Shown: one piece after another, positions 38,708 to 48,507 of the stretch
Numbering within the stretch: the first letter of the stretch is position 1
Layout of the letters: every line of letters starts with the position of its first letter
Assembly: GCA_963785035.1 (NCBI GenBank)
Contig: CAWATG010000004.1
Span: forward strand, 620,001-684,000
Direction of reading: 5' to 3'
DNA from: CAWATG01 sp963785035
GTDB taxonomy: Bacteria > Actinomycetota > Acidimicrobiia > IMCC26256 > CAWATG01
DNA: 64,000 nt
Position numbers and translations under genes: made by a program
Notes under the pieces: model-generated
What the model was told of the DNA's origin: nothing
Database searches by the model: none
Seen by the model: the letters and a program-made list of their open reading frames with translations, nothing else

Positions 38708-39593
38708 ATGCTCTCCAACTACCTCATTGGCCTTCGCGAAGGACTAGAAGCCAGCCTTGTCGTCGGCATCCTTGTCGCCTATCTGGTCAAGACCGGCAAC
38801 CGATCGCGGCTCGCACCGATCTGGTTCGGTGTCGCTGCTCGCGGCGACGATCAGCCTCGCCTTCGGTGCTGTCCTGCAATTCACCTCGCAGAACCTCTCG
38901 TTCGAAGCACAGGAGACTTTCGGCGGCGTGATGTCGATCATCGCCGTCGCCCTGGTGACGACCATGGTGTTCTGGATGCGGCGCACGTCGCATCGCATGT
39001 CCGCTGAGCTCGGCGGAAAGCTCGATGCTGCACTCGCTGTCGGGCCATGGGCACTTGCCCTCACAGCCACAATTGCCGTCGGACGCGAAGGACTCGAGAC
39101 CGCGCTCTTTCTCTGGGCGAGCATGGACGCTGTCGGGAGCACCGCCACACCACTCGTCGGCGCTTGCTTGGGCATTCTTACGTCTGTCGCACTCGGAATT
39201 CTGATCTATCAGCGGGCGATCAAGATCAATCTCGTGCGGTTCTTTCGTTGGACGGGAACGGCGCTCGTTGTCATTGCGGCCGGCGTCCTGGCTTACGGCA
39301 TCCACGATCTCCAGGAGGCTTCGGTAATTGGCGGTCTCAATTCCGTGGCCTACGACATCACTTCGTGGTACGACGTTTCTGCCTGGTACGGGGCGTTGCT
39401 CAAGGGAATCTTCAACTTCTCGCCGCGGCCGACCGTCGCAGAAGCTGTCGTGTATATCGCATACCTCGTGCCGGTCATGACGCTGTTCCTGCGCCCGGCC
39501 AACCGTCGTCAAGCCGCGTCGGTCGTCGATCTCGCCGAGGACACAGTCTCGCCTCGCCTCTCGAGCGATGCACAGGTGACGACACCCGCATAG
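38708..39593 (+). CDS. FTR1 family iron permease; frameshift near 38830
   Basis: About 294 residues of a seven-helix FTR1/EfeU-type iron transporter. Both R-E-x-x-E motifs are present: GLREGLEASL near residue 8 and VGREGLETAL in the fourth helix. The first about 43 residues are in one frame; one base near 38830 shifts to SLLAATISLAFGAVLQ, after which the rest is intact. It imports ferric iron after extracellular oxidation of ferrous iron in related systems. The upstream iron box and downstream cupredoxin support this role. Confidence 0.9.
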
Positions 39594-39635
39594 TCCGGAA
39601 ATTGCAGAAACCACCTGCCGAACAGGAGATCCATC

Positions 39636-40307
39636 ATGTTGCGTCGCGCTGTCCTCGTACCCGTCTGCCTCACCACGTTGGCTCTTGGCGCGGTCGCGTG
39701 TAGTTCCTCGGATGGGCCGACCATCGCTGTGACAGCGACGGACAGGAAATGTACGTCGAACACTGCGTCGGTCGCATCCGGTGAGGTTCGGATCGAGGTG
39801 TCCAACAAAGGTAAAAAGGTCACTGAGGTCTACGTCTACGGCGCCGAAGATCGTGTCATGGGCGAGGTCGAGAACATCGGACCGGGCACCTCCCGCGACT
39901 TCAGCGTCAAGCTCAGCGGTGGTCCGTACGAAATAGCGTGCAAGCCGGGACAGAAGGGCGACGGTATCCGCACACCACTCGTTGTAACCGGCAAAGAGGA
40001 AAAGGCGGCGAAGGCCGACCGGGTCATCGCGTTCGACGCCGTCGACTTTTCATTCGAGGGTGTCGACGATCTTGAGGTCACCGAGGGAGAAACCATCGAG
40101 TTCCGCATGCACAACGAAGGCGCGGTGGCTCACGAGTTCGAGGTGCTCGACGCCGAGGGAGCGGCACTCGGCGAGGTCGGACCAACCGATCCCGACGCGA
40201 CCGGCGCTGTAACCATCACCTTCGAGACCTCCGGCAGCTACACATATATTTGCGACATCGACGACCACCGCAAGCGCGGAATGAGCGGACGCTTCAGCGT
40301 CAGCTGA
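39636..40307 (+). CDS. lipoprotein with two cupredoxin-like domains, partner of the iron permease
   Basis: A 223-residue exported protein. The N-terminal signal peptide ends LALGAVACSSS, a lipobox. The first domain lacks copper ligands. The second has VAHEFEVLD and YICDIDDHRKRGM, giving H, then C-x4-H-x4-M, the full type 1 copper set. It lies 42 bp after the FTR1 gene with AGGAG before ATG 39636. EfeO-like proteins with cupredoxin domains serve Fe(II) oxidation or capture for FTR1 permeases; an intact copper site here favours a redox role. The stop lies in a palindrome shared with the convergent gene. Confidence 0.88.
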   Translation: MLRRAVLVPVCLTTLALGAVACSSSDGPTIAVTATDRKCTSNTASVASGEVRIEVSNKGKKVTEVYVYGAEDRVMGEVENIGPGTSRDFSVKLSGGPYEIACKPGQKGDGIRTPLVVTGKEEKAAKADRVIAFDAVDFSFEGVDDLEVTEGETIEFRMHNEGAVAHEFEVLDAEGAALGEVGPTDPDATGAVTITFETSGSYTYICDIDDHRKRGMSGRFSVS

Positions 40308-43007
40308 CGCTCAACGCCGCAGCGTGCTTGGCAATGGTCACTTCGAGGTCTCCCGGAGGACCGGGCTTGGCGTACAGATAACCTTGCAGTTCGTCAGCTT
40401 CCCAGCGCGGCGAGTTGCAGTGCTTGCTCCACCGTTTCGATTCCTTCGGCGGTGATCCGCGCGCCGAGGAGGTGCCCGATGTCGATGATCAGTTTCACGA
40501 TTGATTCCGAGTGAGGATCGGTGCCGGCGCTTGCCACGAATGAGCGGTCGATCTTCAGGATGTCGATCGGTAATGCCCGCAGGTGCGCGATCGACGTGTA
40601 GCCGGTACCGAAGTCATCAATGGCGACGCGTATCCCGATGTCGCGCAGTTCCTGGATCCTGCGACCGGCAGTCTCGAGGTCGTCGAGCACCGCACTTTCG
40701 GTGACCTCGACAATGATCCGCGAAGGATCCACACCGTGTGCCTGAAGTGTCGATCGGACTGTGGGCACGATTCGTTCGCTGGCGAGGTGACGCCCGGAGA
40801 TGTTGACAGCCACAGTGACAGCCTCGAGCGCGGGGTCGCTCCCCCACTCCTTCATCTGGCGAGCCGCCGCATTCAGCACCCATCGGTCGAGCTCGATGAT
40901 GAGGTCGCTTCGTTCGGCGAAAGGAATGAAATTGTCGGGAAACACCATGCCATGACCTGGTCGGTTCCAACGCACGAGTGCCTCGACCGCGTGGAGCCCG
41001 CCCGTCGGTTGGGAATAGACGGGTTGGTAGTACAGGATGAGCTCGTTCTTTGCCATCGCCTCGCGTAGCGCCGCGGTGAGATTTGTGCTCTCGGTTCGCT
41101 GGGATCGAAGTTCCTCGTCGCAGAACTCGTACGTGCCGCGCCCGGACACCTTGGCCTTGTGCACGGCGAGATCGGCGTCACGCAAGAGGTCGTCTGCCGA
41201 AAGTGATGCGTCGGCGGCAAGCGCAATTCCGATACTGGCACTGACCGTCACGCTGGTCTTGCCGATGTCGATCGGTTCAGTGATGGAGGTCAGAATTCGC
41301 TGACACAACGCGATCACCTCATCAGCGTTCCCGACCGGCTCCGCGATCACAACGAACTCGTCTCCACCCAGACGACCGACATGGTCACCTTGACGAACCA
41401 CATTCACCAGGCGTCGGCCAACCTCGATCAGGACGACGTCGCCGGCATGATGACCATGGGAGTCGTTGATCTCCTTGAACTCATCGAGATCGAAGGACAG
41501 CACCGCGACTCGAGAGCTCGATCGTCCGACACACGCGACGGCCGATTCCAGTTCTCGCATCGACGCCGTACGGTTCGGCATTCGCGTGAGTCCGTCGTGT
41601 GCTGCCTCATGAGCCAAACGCTTGCGAAACTCCTCGCGTTGTGTGAGCGTCGCGGCAAGTGTCTGCACGGCGCTCTGGAGCGAGAAGCCAAGTGCGCCGG
41701 GGCCCACTTCAGCGAGAGCGACGGCATCGAGGTCGCCCGTTGCCAGCGCACGTGCCTGACGCTCTGCAAGATCCAGGTGTACTGCCGCATCGTTGATCGC
41801 ACACGCCGCGTGCTGGACCTCCCGCGGACCGATTGGATCGATTCGGAATGTCGAGTTGCCACTTTGCAGTGCCCGTGCACCTTCGGAGAGTTGACGCAGC
41901 GGACGGGTGACGGATCGCGAGATCGCGACTGCGATGACGACCGATACGAGGACGAGCGCGGCGACGAGAAGCAGGGCACGATGCGCGTCGCGGTTTGCTG
42001 CGGCACTCAAATCGGCTGCCGCCGCGCTCGATGTCCCCGACGGCGAGATGGATCAAGCCAGTGTGCGCGCCCATGACGGGCTTCATCACTGCGAAGACCG
42101 CCGCGACCTCGGAGACAACTGTGAGGTCCGTCGTGATAAGGGCTGGGCTCCCGGTCGGTCCCACCTGTGCGGCCTTGACGATGAAGTTGTTGATCGTGTT
42201 CTGCATCAACGTGAAATCGCCACTTTCACGGAGCGCTTTGGCACGCGCAGCGATCGGCGATGATGTTTCGGCGACCTGCTGCAAGTCGTCGAGCGCTTTC
42301 ACAACGCCATCACGGTTGCGAATCAGGTCCTGGAGTTCATTCGCTGGATCGTTGTGCGCACTGAACTGGGCGGTGATGTAGGTCAACAGCTCCATGACGA
42401 GATGTAAGCGTGACTGTGAGCTGAGTTGGAGGGCAGTGCTCGCCGTCGACAGGCGGTTGCCGCCACCATTTGCCGCTTGTGCAAAGGCGCTCGCGAACTC
42501 GTCACTGCGCAGCTGACCAACCCGTTTGATGATCTGCGCGTAGCCCGCCTCGCGTGCGTCGAACGTGGAGTTCGAATGCCGGATTTTCGTGAGCTTCGGG
42601 CGGAGCCATTGCAGCTGCTGTTCTCGGATCAGGCCGTCGACGTGGGTGATGGCAGCGGTCCGACTTGCCGTGAGGTCAATACCCGTGAGCATCTTGACGT
42701 ACTCGCGGGTCAACCCGAGTTCCAGGATGAACTTCTCCGACGATGACCAGATTCGTTCGTCGACCAGGGACGCCTCGAGATCGGTGACATTGATCAGATG
42801 GGATGTAGAACGTTCGACATCACGCGCATCGTCGTTGTGGCTTCGTGCGTTCGTCACGTCGCGTGCGACAAAGACACCGGCGCCGATCAATGGGATGATC
42901 GCCAGCATGAGGGCGATGAGGCCGATCGGAAGTCGAAGATGAAGTATGGGCCTGCGTCCTGCTCGCGTAGAGTTCGATGTGGAACGTTGGCTGTCGACGG
43001 TTCGCAA
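40300..43007 (-). CDS. membrane receptor with HAMP-GGDEF-EAL; frameshifts near 40407 and 42020
   Basis: About 902 residues. Two membrane helices (LIALMLAIIPLIGAGVFVA and LLLVAALVLVSVVIAVAI) frame an extracytoplasmic helical sensor of about 300 residues. HAMP, GGDEF (RQGDHVGRLGGDEFVVIAEP) and EAL (VEALVRWNRPGHG, DDFGTGYTS, AEGIETVEQA) follow. An extra A at about 40407 creates an early stop; without it the C-terminus reads ADELQGYLYAKPGPPGDLE and ends at TGA 40300-40302. The start is TTG 43007 with GGAGG 9 bp upstream. It lies 33 bp after the next paralogue and is probably co-transcribed with it. Confidence 0.87.
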
Positions 43008-43040
43008 TGTGGTCCACCTCCGATCACGAGAGGGTTCAGG

Positions 43041-45743
43041 TCACTGGGTGGCGAGCATTCCTGCGTACTTGGCGATGGTGGTCTTCAGGGTTTCGGCTGG
43101 TCCGGGGATCGCGTAGAGGTAGCCTTGGAGTTCATCGGTGCCGAGGTTCACCAATTGGGTGGCCTGCTCGGTCGTCTCGATGCCCTCTGCGGTGATACGC
43201 GCGCCGAGCAGGTGGCCGATATCGACGATCAACCTCACAATCGCTTCCGCTTGGCGATCGTGACCGGCACTGACTGTGAAGGATCGGTCGATCTTCAGGA
43301 TGTCGATAGGCAACGTTCGGAGATGGGCGAGCGACGTGAACCCCGTCCCGAAGTCGTCGATTGCGACTCGAATCCCGAGTCGGCGAAGCTCGGAGATCTT
43401 GACGGCGACGGCGCCCAGGTCGTCGAGCACTGCGCTTTCGGTGACCTCGATGATGACGCGAGATGGGTCGATATCGTGTCCCTGCAACGCGCTACGCACA
43501 TTCGGTAGGAGCAAGTCACTCGAAAGATGACGCCCCGAGACGTTGATCGCAACGGGGATGTCACCGAGTAACGGATCGTCGCTCCACTCTGCGAGCTGAG
43601 CGGCGACGGCATCGAGAACCCAGCGGTCCAGGTCGATGATGAGGTCGCTCCGTTCGGCGAATGGAATGAAGTCGTCGGGAAACAACATCCCCTGTCCCGG
43701 ACGCTCCCACCGCACCAACGCCTCTATCGCATGGAGCTCGCCGGTTCCGTGTGAAATGATCGGCTGGTAGAACAACAGGAGTTCGTCGTTGGTGATCGCA
43801 TTACGCAACGCAAGCGTGAAATCGGCGTGCTCGATTCGTTGCGCTCGAAGCGTCTCGTCGCACAGCTCGTAGGTCCCGCGCCCACCTGCCTTGGCCTTGT
43901 AGACGGCAAGGTCGGCATCACGAAGCAGCTCCTCGGCCGAGAGCGAATCATCGGACGCCAGGGCGATGCCGATGCTTGCCCCCACGGTCACTGTCGTTTC
44001 CCCGATGGCAATGGGTTCGACGATGGCGGCGAGAAGCCGCTGCGAGAGGTCGATGGCGTCCTCCGGACCGGACACCGGTTCAGCGATGATGAGGAATTCA
44101 TCACCGCCGAGGCGCCCGACATGGTCGCCTTGGCGAATGACCTTTCCCAGCCGGCGGCCGACCTCGACCAGCACCGCGTCGCCGGCCTGGTGTCCGTGCA
44201 CATCGTTGACCGGTTTGAACGCATCGAGATCGAGAAAGAGCACCGCGACCTGCGTTTTCGATCGTCCAGCACGCGCAACGGCGGCACCGAGCTCACGCAT
44301 GGAGGCGGTGCGATTGGGCATACGCGTGAGTCCATCGTGTGTCGCTTCATGCGCGAGACGCTTGCGGAACTCCTCGCGTTCGGCGAGCGACGCCGTGAGC
44401 GTCTGCACTGCGGTCTGCAACGACGTTCCCAGGACGCCAGGACCGGCCTCGGCGAGTTCCATTGCGGTCAGATCGCCGGCGGCGAGCGCCCGTGCCTGTC
44501 GTTCCGCAAGATCGAGGTGGGCGGCAGCGTCGTTGATGGCGGTCGCGGCCGCCTGCACTTCGCTGGGCCCAACAGGCTCGATGCGGTAACTCGAATCGCC
44601 GTTCTGCAGGGCCTTCGCACCCAATTCGAGCTGGTGCAATGGACGGGTGATGGCGCGGGCAACCACCGCACAGAGCACGAGCGACACCGCCACGAGCCCG
44701 AAGACCAGCATCAGGGCGAGACGCACGGCGGAATCTGCAGAATCGCGAAGCTCCACTGCAAGTTTGCCCACGTCTGCACTCGCAAGAGTCATCAGACTCG
44801 AGTATGCGGCGAGGTTGGCCTCGGTTGCCTTGAGCACAACTGTGGCCTCCGCGACGAGCGCAGGATCGTCCAAGATGTTCTTCCCGGCCGCAAGCGGTGT
44901 GGTTGCCGCCTTGTCGATCGTTGCGTCGATGATCCGTTGCACCGGGGTCAGCGTTTCGTTACGACGAACGGAGCGGAGCCGCAAGCGCGATCGGCGACGA
45001 AGGAGCAACTGTTGCTTCGATCTCGGTGACCTTCTCGACGAAGGTGTCGCGTGAGTGGATGAGGTTCTGGAGTTCCACGGCTGGGTTGTCGCGGGCGTCG
45101 AAGAGAGCCGTGATGTAACTCATGACCTCGACCATGAGCGCCTGACGTGCCTGTGATGTGAACTCGAGAACCTCGACTGCCGTCGATATCTCGTAGCTTC
45201 CTGCGGCATTCGAGGCTCGCCTGCCGACCGTGGCGAATGCAGCCTTGCGGACCTTTTCGACCTTGCTCTGGAGGACGCCATACGCCGCTATCGAGTTCCG
45301 ACAACGTCAGATCGGCGCTCCGGACTTCGGCCAATGGCGCCTCGAGTCGGGCGAGATCGACGGTTGCCAGGAGAGCATCGACCCGATCGATGGCCTCGGA
45401 CCGGCTCTCGAGGATGTCGAGATTCACCGCCTGCTTGACGCGTGCTAGAGAGACCCCGATCTTCTTGATCAGAGCTACGGCGGACACCCAGATCTTCTCG
45501 TCGATAAGCGCAGCTTCGAGGTCGGTGAGCGCGACCAGGCGGGCTGTCGAGGCTTGGACGTGGCCGGCATCGCTGCTCAGAGCGCGGGACTCCGAGACAT
45601 TGCGGGCGACGAGTAGACCGGCGCCACCCAGCGGTAGCAACGCTGACCAGGACGAGTATTGCGGTGATACGGAAGCGGAATCGCCGAACTGTTCGGCGCG
45701 GGCCAGCCTCGTCGCGGTCGACGACGCTCCGCGCCAAGGACAC
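43041..45743 (-). CDS. membrane receptor with HAMP-GGDEF-EAL; several frameshifts in the sensor part
   Basis: About 900 residues with the same layout. The N-terminus is MSLARSVVDRDEAGPRRTVR and a hydrophobic segment (ITAILVLVS joined to LLPLGGAGLLVARNV). After the sensor region come a second membrane helix, HAMP, GGDEF (RQGDHVGRLGGDEFLIIAEP) and EAL (IEALVRWERPGQG, DDFGTGFTS, AEGIETTEQA). Both catalytic motifs are intact. The sensor part changes frame near 45640, 45290 and 44980, while the enzymatic part is uninterrupted. GTG 45743 is the start with the best following membrane helix. It precedes its paralogue by 33 bp. Confidence 0.87.
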
Positions 45744-45985
45744 GATCTACCCTTGCAACACGCTGATATGCATACAAAGTCATCGGCAGACATGGCCCTG
45801 CCTTGAGGCACTGTATGTATTGCTTTGGGGTACTTTGTGTTTCCGTGCAGCGCACCACGAGGGATTGTGGCGGGGAACCCGTCCGGAACGGTCCAATTGA
45901 AGCATTGCCTCCAGGCGGCAGGGCCAATCCATCAGGATTCGGACATCAGGGTTAGTCTGCGAGCCTCGCCGTGTTCGGGGGTCTG
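45744..45985. other. divergent intergenic region
   Basis: About 240 bp between the third receptor (leftward) and the alpha/beta hydrolase (rightward). AT content is higher than around it near 45760-45840, as expected for promoters. I see no named operator or hairpin. Confidence 0.4.
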
Positions 45986-46956
45986 ATGATGCGTCTTGGA
46001 AAGGTTGTCGCCTGTGCGTGCACGCTGACGACGTCGCTCCTGGTAAGTCCCCTCGGCGCCGGGGCGCATCCGAGCAACGCCGAACCACGAGCCAAGACCG
46101 GGTCCGCCACCGCGCCCGTCGCATCCGTGGCTGCCAACAGCGCCAGTCACCGTCGAGTTCGTTGACACGACTCGCCCGACGGACCATCCCGATGACCGAT
46201 ACGACGCGCCGAGCCGCACGCTCCCGACTGTTGTGCGATTTGCCGCCCACTCGCAAGCCTGCACCGTTGGCAATCTTCGTTCATGGATTCAACGGCAATC
46301 CCCAAGAGGCCGTGCCGATGTTCGACGCCTGGACACGCGCCGGATACGTCGTCGCAATCCCTGTCTTCGCGCTCACGAATCGTGCGTTTCAGGGTCCCAA
46401 ATTCGCGGGGGATTTTCCGGAGCAGACGCGTGACGTCTCATTCGTCCTGACACAGCTCATCGCAGCCTCGGCTACACCGGGCAACCCACTCGAGGGACGG
46501 ATCGACGGCGAGCACGTCGCGCTCGTCGCTGCCTCATTGGGATCGGTCGTTGCGTACGGTTTCTATTCGACCTGGGGACACGATCCACGCATCGACGCAA
46601 TCGTCCAGATCGGCGGTTTCGCGTTGCCGTTCCCGTCGCCTTCGGTGTTCAACTGGGAGGTGGGCCCACCATTACTTGTGGTCCACAGCGTGCACGACAA
46701 CGTGGTCCCTTACCTGTTCGCAAGACTTCTCTACGGCGCCGCGCAGGGACGAAAGGCTTTGCTCACCCTCTACGGCGCAACGCATGTGTCGTCATTCCAC
46801 GACCCGACGACGCCGCATTTCCCCGTCGTGCAAGACGCCATCATCGAGTGGTTCAACGTTCTTCTGCGAGGGGATGCCCGTGCGGTTCGGCGCTTGGAGG
46901 CCATAGGCACCGTTCCGAACGTCGCCGACATCCGCCACACTCGCCTCATCCCATAA
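45986..46956 (+). CDS. secreted alpha/beta hydrolase; two frameshifts
   Basis: About 320 residues. The N-terminus MMRLGKVVACACTLTTSLLV and a following GAGAH site form a signal peptide. The next segment, in a second frame, reads TVEFVDTTRPTDHPDDRYDA and PSRTLPTVVRF, as in chlorophyllase/PET-hydrolase-like families. The third frame then gives FVHGFNGNPQEAVPMF, the nucleophile elbow LVAASLGSVVAYG (Ala-x-Ser-x-Gly), the acid in HSVHDNVVPY and the His in YGATHVSSFHD. One-base shifts near 46150 and 46240 link them. It probably hydrolyses an ester outside the cell. The substrate is unknown. Confidence 0.8.
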
Positions 46957-47056
46957 GGCAGCACGGACCACTACGATCCGCGGTACCGGTTTGCTACAGA
47001 CCGAAGGCGTGCGTACCTGACGCCGTCGAGTGTTGCCATGCCGCTGGAGGGCCGCC

Positions 47057-48215
47057 GTGTCTGCTGGTCACAATCCAACGCTGCTGATCGGAACACGCAA
47101 GGGACGTCTTCACCCTTGCGGCGACGGCAGGCCGCGACGACTGGTCGCTCGAGGGACCGATGTTCCTCGGTCATATCGCACACCACGCCGTGCTCGATCC
47201 ACGCAACCGCACCCGTCTCGTTCTCGCGGCGAGGACCGGGCATCTCGGACCAACTGTCTTTCACTCTGACGATCTCGGCGCGACCTGGACCGAGGCGACG
47301 CGTCCGCCGGCGTTCCGTACCGGCGAGGCATACGAGCGGAGTCTGCAAGCCGTCTTCTGGTTGACACCTGGACATCCCGAGGAGCCTGATAGCTGGTACG
47401 CAGGCGGTTCGCCACAAGGGCTCTTTCGGAGCGACGACGGTGGTGCGACGTGGGACCCGGTCGACGGATGGAACGATCACCCGATGTGGGCGACCTGGGC
47501 GGAGTGGCCATCACCGCAGACGCCAGACGGATCGATGCTGCATTCGATCAATGTCGATCCACGTGACCCTGCGCACCTCTACATCGCGCTCTCCTCGGGG
47601 GGCGTCTTCGAGTCGCCCGACGGCGGGCTCGACTGGAAGCCGCTCAATCGTGGCTGTCAGGCTCTGTTCCACCCGGATCCCGATCCCGAATTCGGTCACG
47701 ATCCGCACTGCGTCCGTCTCCATCCTGCGATGCCCGATCGCCTCTACCAACAGAACCACTGCGGGATCTACCGCATGGATCGGCTCGACGATGCCGAAAA
47801 TGGTGAGAATCGCTGGGTCCGGATTGGCGACAACATGCCGACCGAGGTTGGCGACATCGGCTTCCCGATCGAGTTGCACCCTCGCGATCCCGACACGGCC
47901 TGGGTCTTTCCCATGGACGGAACCGATGTTTGGCCGCGCACGAGCCCCGACGGCCGACCGTGTGTCTATGTCACCCGCGATGGCGGCCAGTCCTGGACGC
48001 GCGGCGATGCGGGACTGCCACATCGAGGCTGGCTCACCGTCAAGCGTCAGGCAATGACGACCGATGATGGCGCGCCCGTCGGGGTCTACTTCGGAACGAC
48101 CGGCGGTGAGGTCTGGGCCAGCCGCGACGAAGGTGCATCGTGGCAGTGCATCGCCACACACCTACCCGAGATCTACTCCGTCGAATACGCCGATCCAGTT
48201 CTTGCTCGACGGTGA
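47057..48215 (+). CDS. BNR/Asp-box repeat beta-propeller protein; frameshift near 47101
   Basis: About 386 residues. GTG 47057 has GGAGG 6 bp upstream. The N-terminus is NPTLLIGTRKG, then after removal of one G near 47101 DVFTLAATAGRDDWSLEGP. Five Asp-box motifs (S-x-D-x-G-x-T/S-W) are visible: SDDLGATW, SDDGGATW, SPDGGLDW, TRDGGQSW and SRDEGASW. This is the fold of sialidases and of YCF48-like assembly proteins. Sialidase catalytic residues are not apparent, so the common exo-sialidase label is doubtful. No signal peptide is seen. Its TGA overlaps the GTG of the MoaD-like gene, which indicates tight coupling. Confidence 0.82.
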
Positions 48216-48472
48216 ATGTGCGGATCCCCACGCCGCTGCGCTCCTATACGCACGACGTTGCGACAGTCGCTGCGTCTGGTGCAACGGTCGCTGATGTCAT
48301 CGCTGACTTGGATGGGCAATTCCCTGGTTTAGGCTTTCGTGTCGTGGACGAACAAGGCCGACTTCGCCCTCACATGCGCATCTTCGTCAACGAGGAGGTC
48401 GTGCGTGATCTGTCCTTCGCGGTGCGTGATGCCGACGAGCTCACCTTGATGCAGGCGCTCTCGGGCGGCTAA
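48212..48472 (+). CDS. MoaD/ThiS family ubiquitin-like protein
   Basis: An 86-residue beta-grasp protein. It starts with GTG 48212 inside the GTGA overlap with the propeller gene, giving a sequence beginning NVRIPTPLRSYTHD. The C-terminus ends LTLMQALSGG, a terminal Gly-Gly as needed for adenylation and thiocarboxylate formation. VNEEVVRDL precedes it as in MoaD. No MoaE, MoeB, ThiF or cysteine-synthase gene is near. It could serve as a sulfur carrier in a pathway that uses the propeller partner; this is inference. Confidence 0.86.
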   Translation: MNVRIPTPLRSYTHDVATVAASGATVADVIADLDGQFPGLGFRVVDEQGRLRPHMRIFVNEEVVRDLSFAVRDADELTLMQALSGG

Positions 48473-48507
48473 GAGTCGCTACGTTGGCGGCGCTGTGGGA
48501 ACCCAGG

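Noticed and set aside
43827..45029. 400-codon plus-strand frame
   Set aside because: Antisense to a GGDEF-EAL gene with intact catalytic motifs; low-complexity charged translation.
47057..48215. Labelling the propeller protein as exo-alpha-sialidase
   Set aside because: Only Asp-box repeats are visible; the Arg triad and nucleophile Tyr/Glu pattern of sialidases could not be identified and there is no signal peptide.
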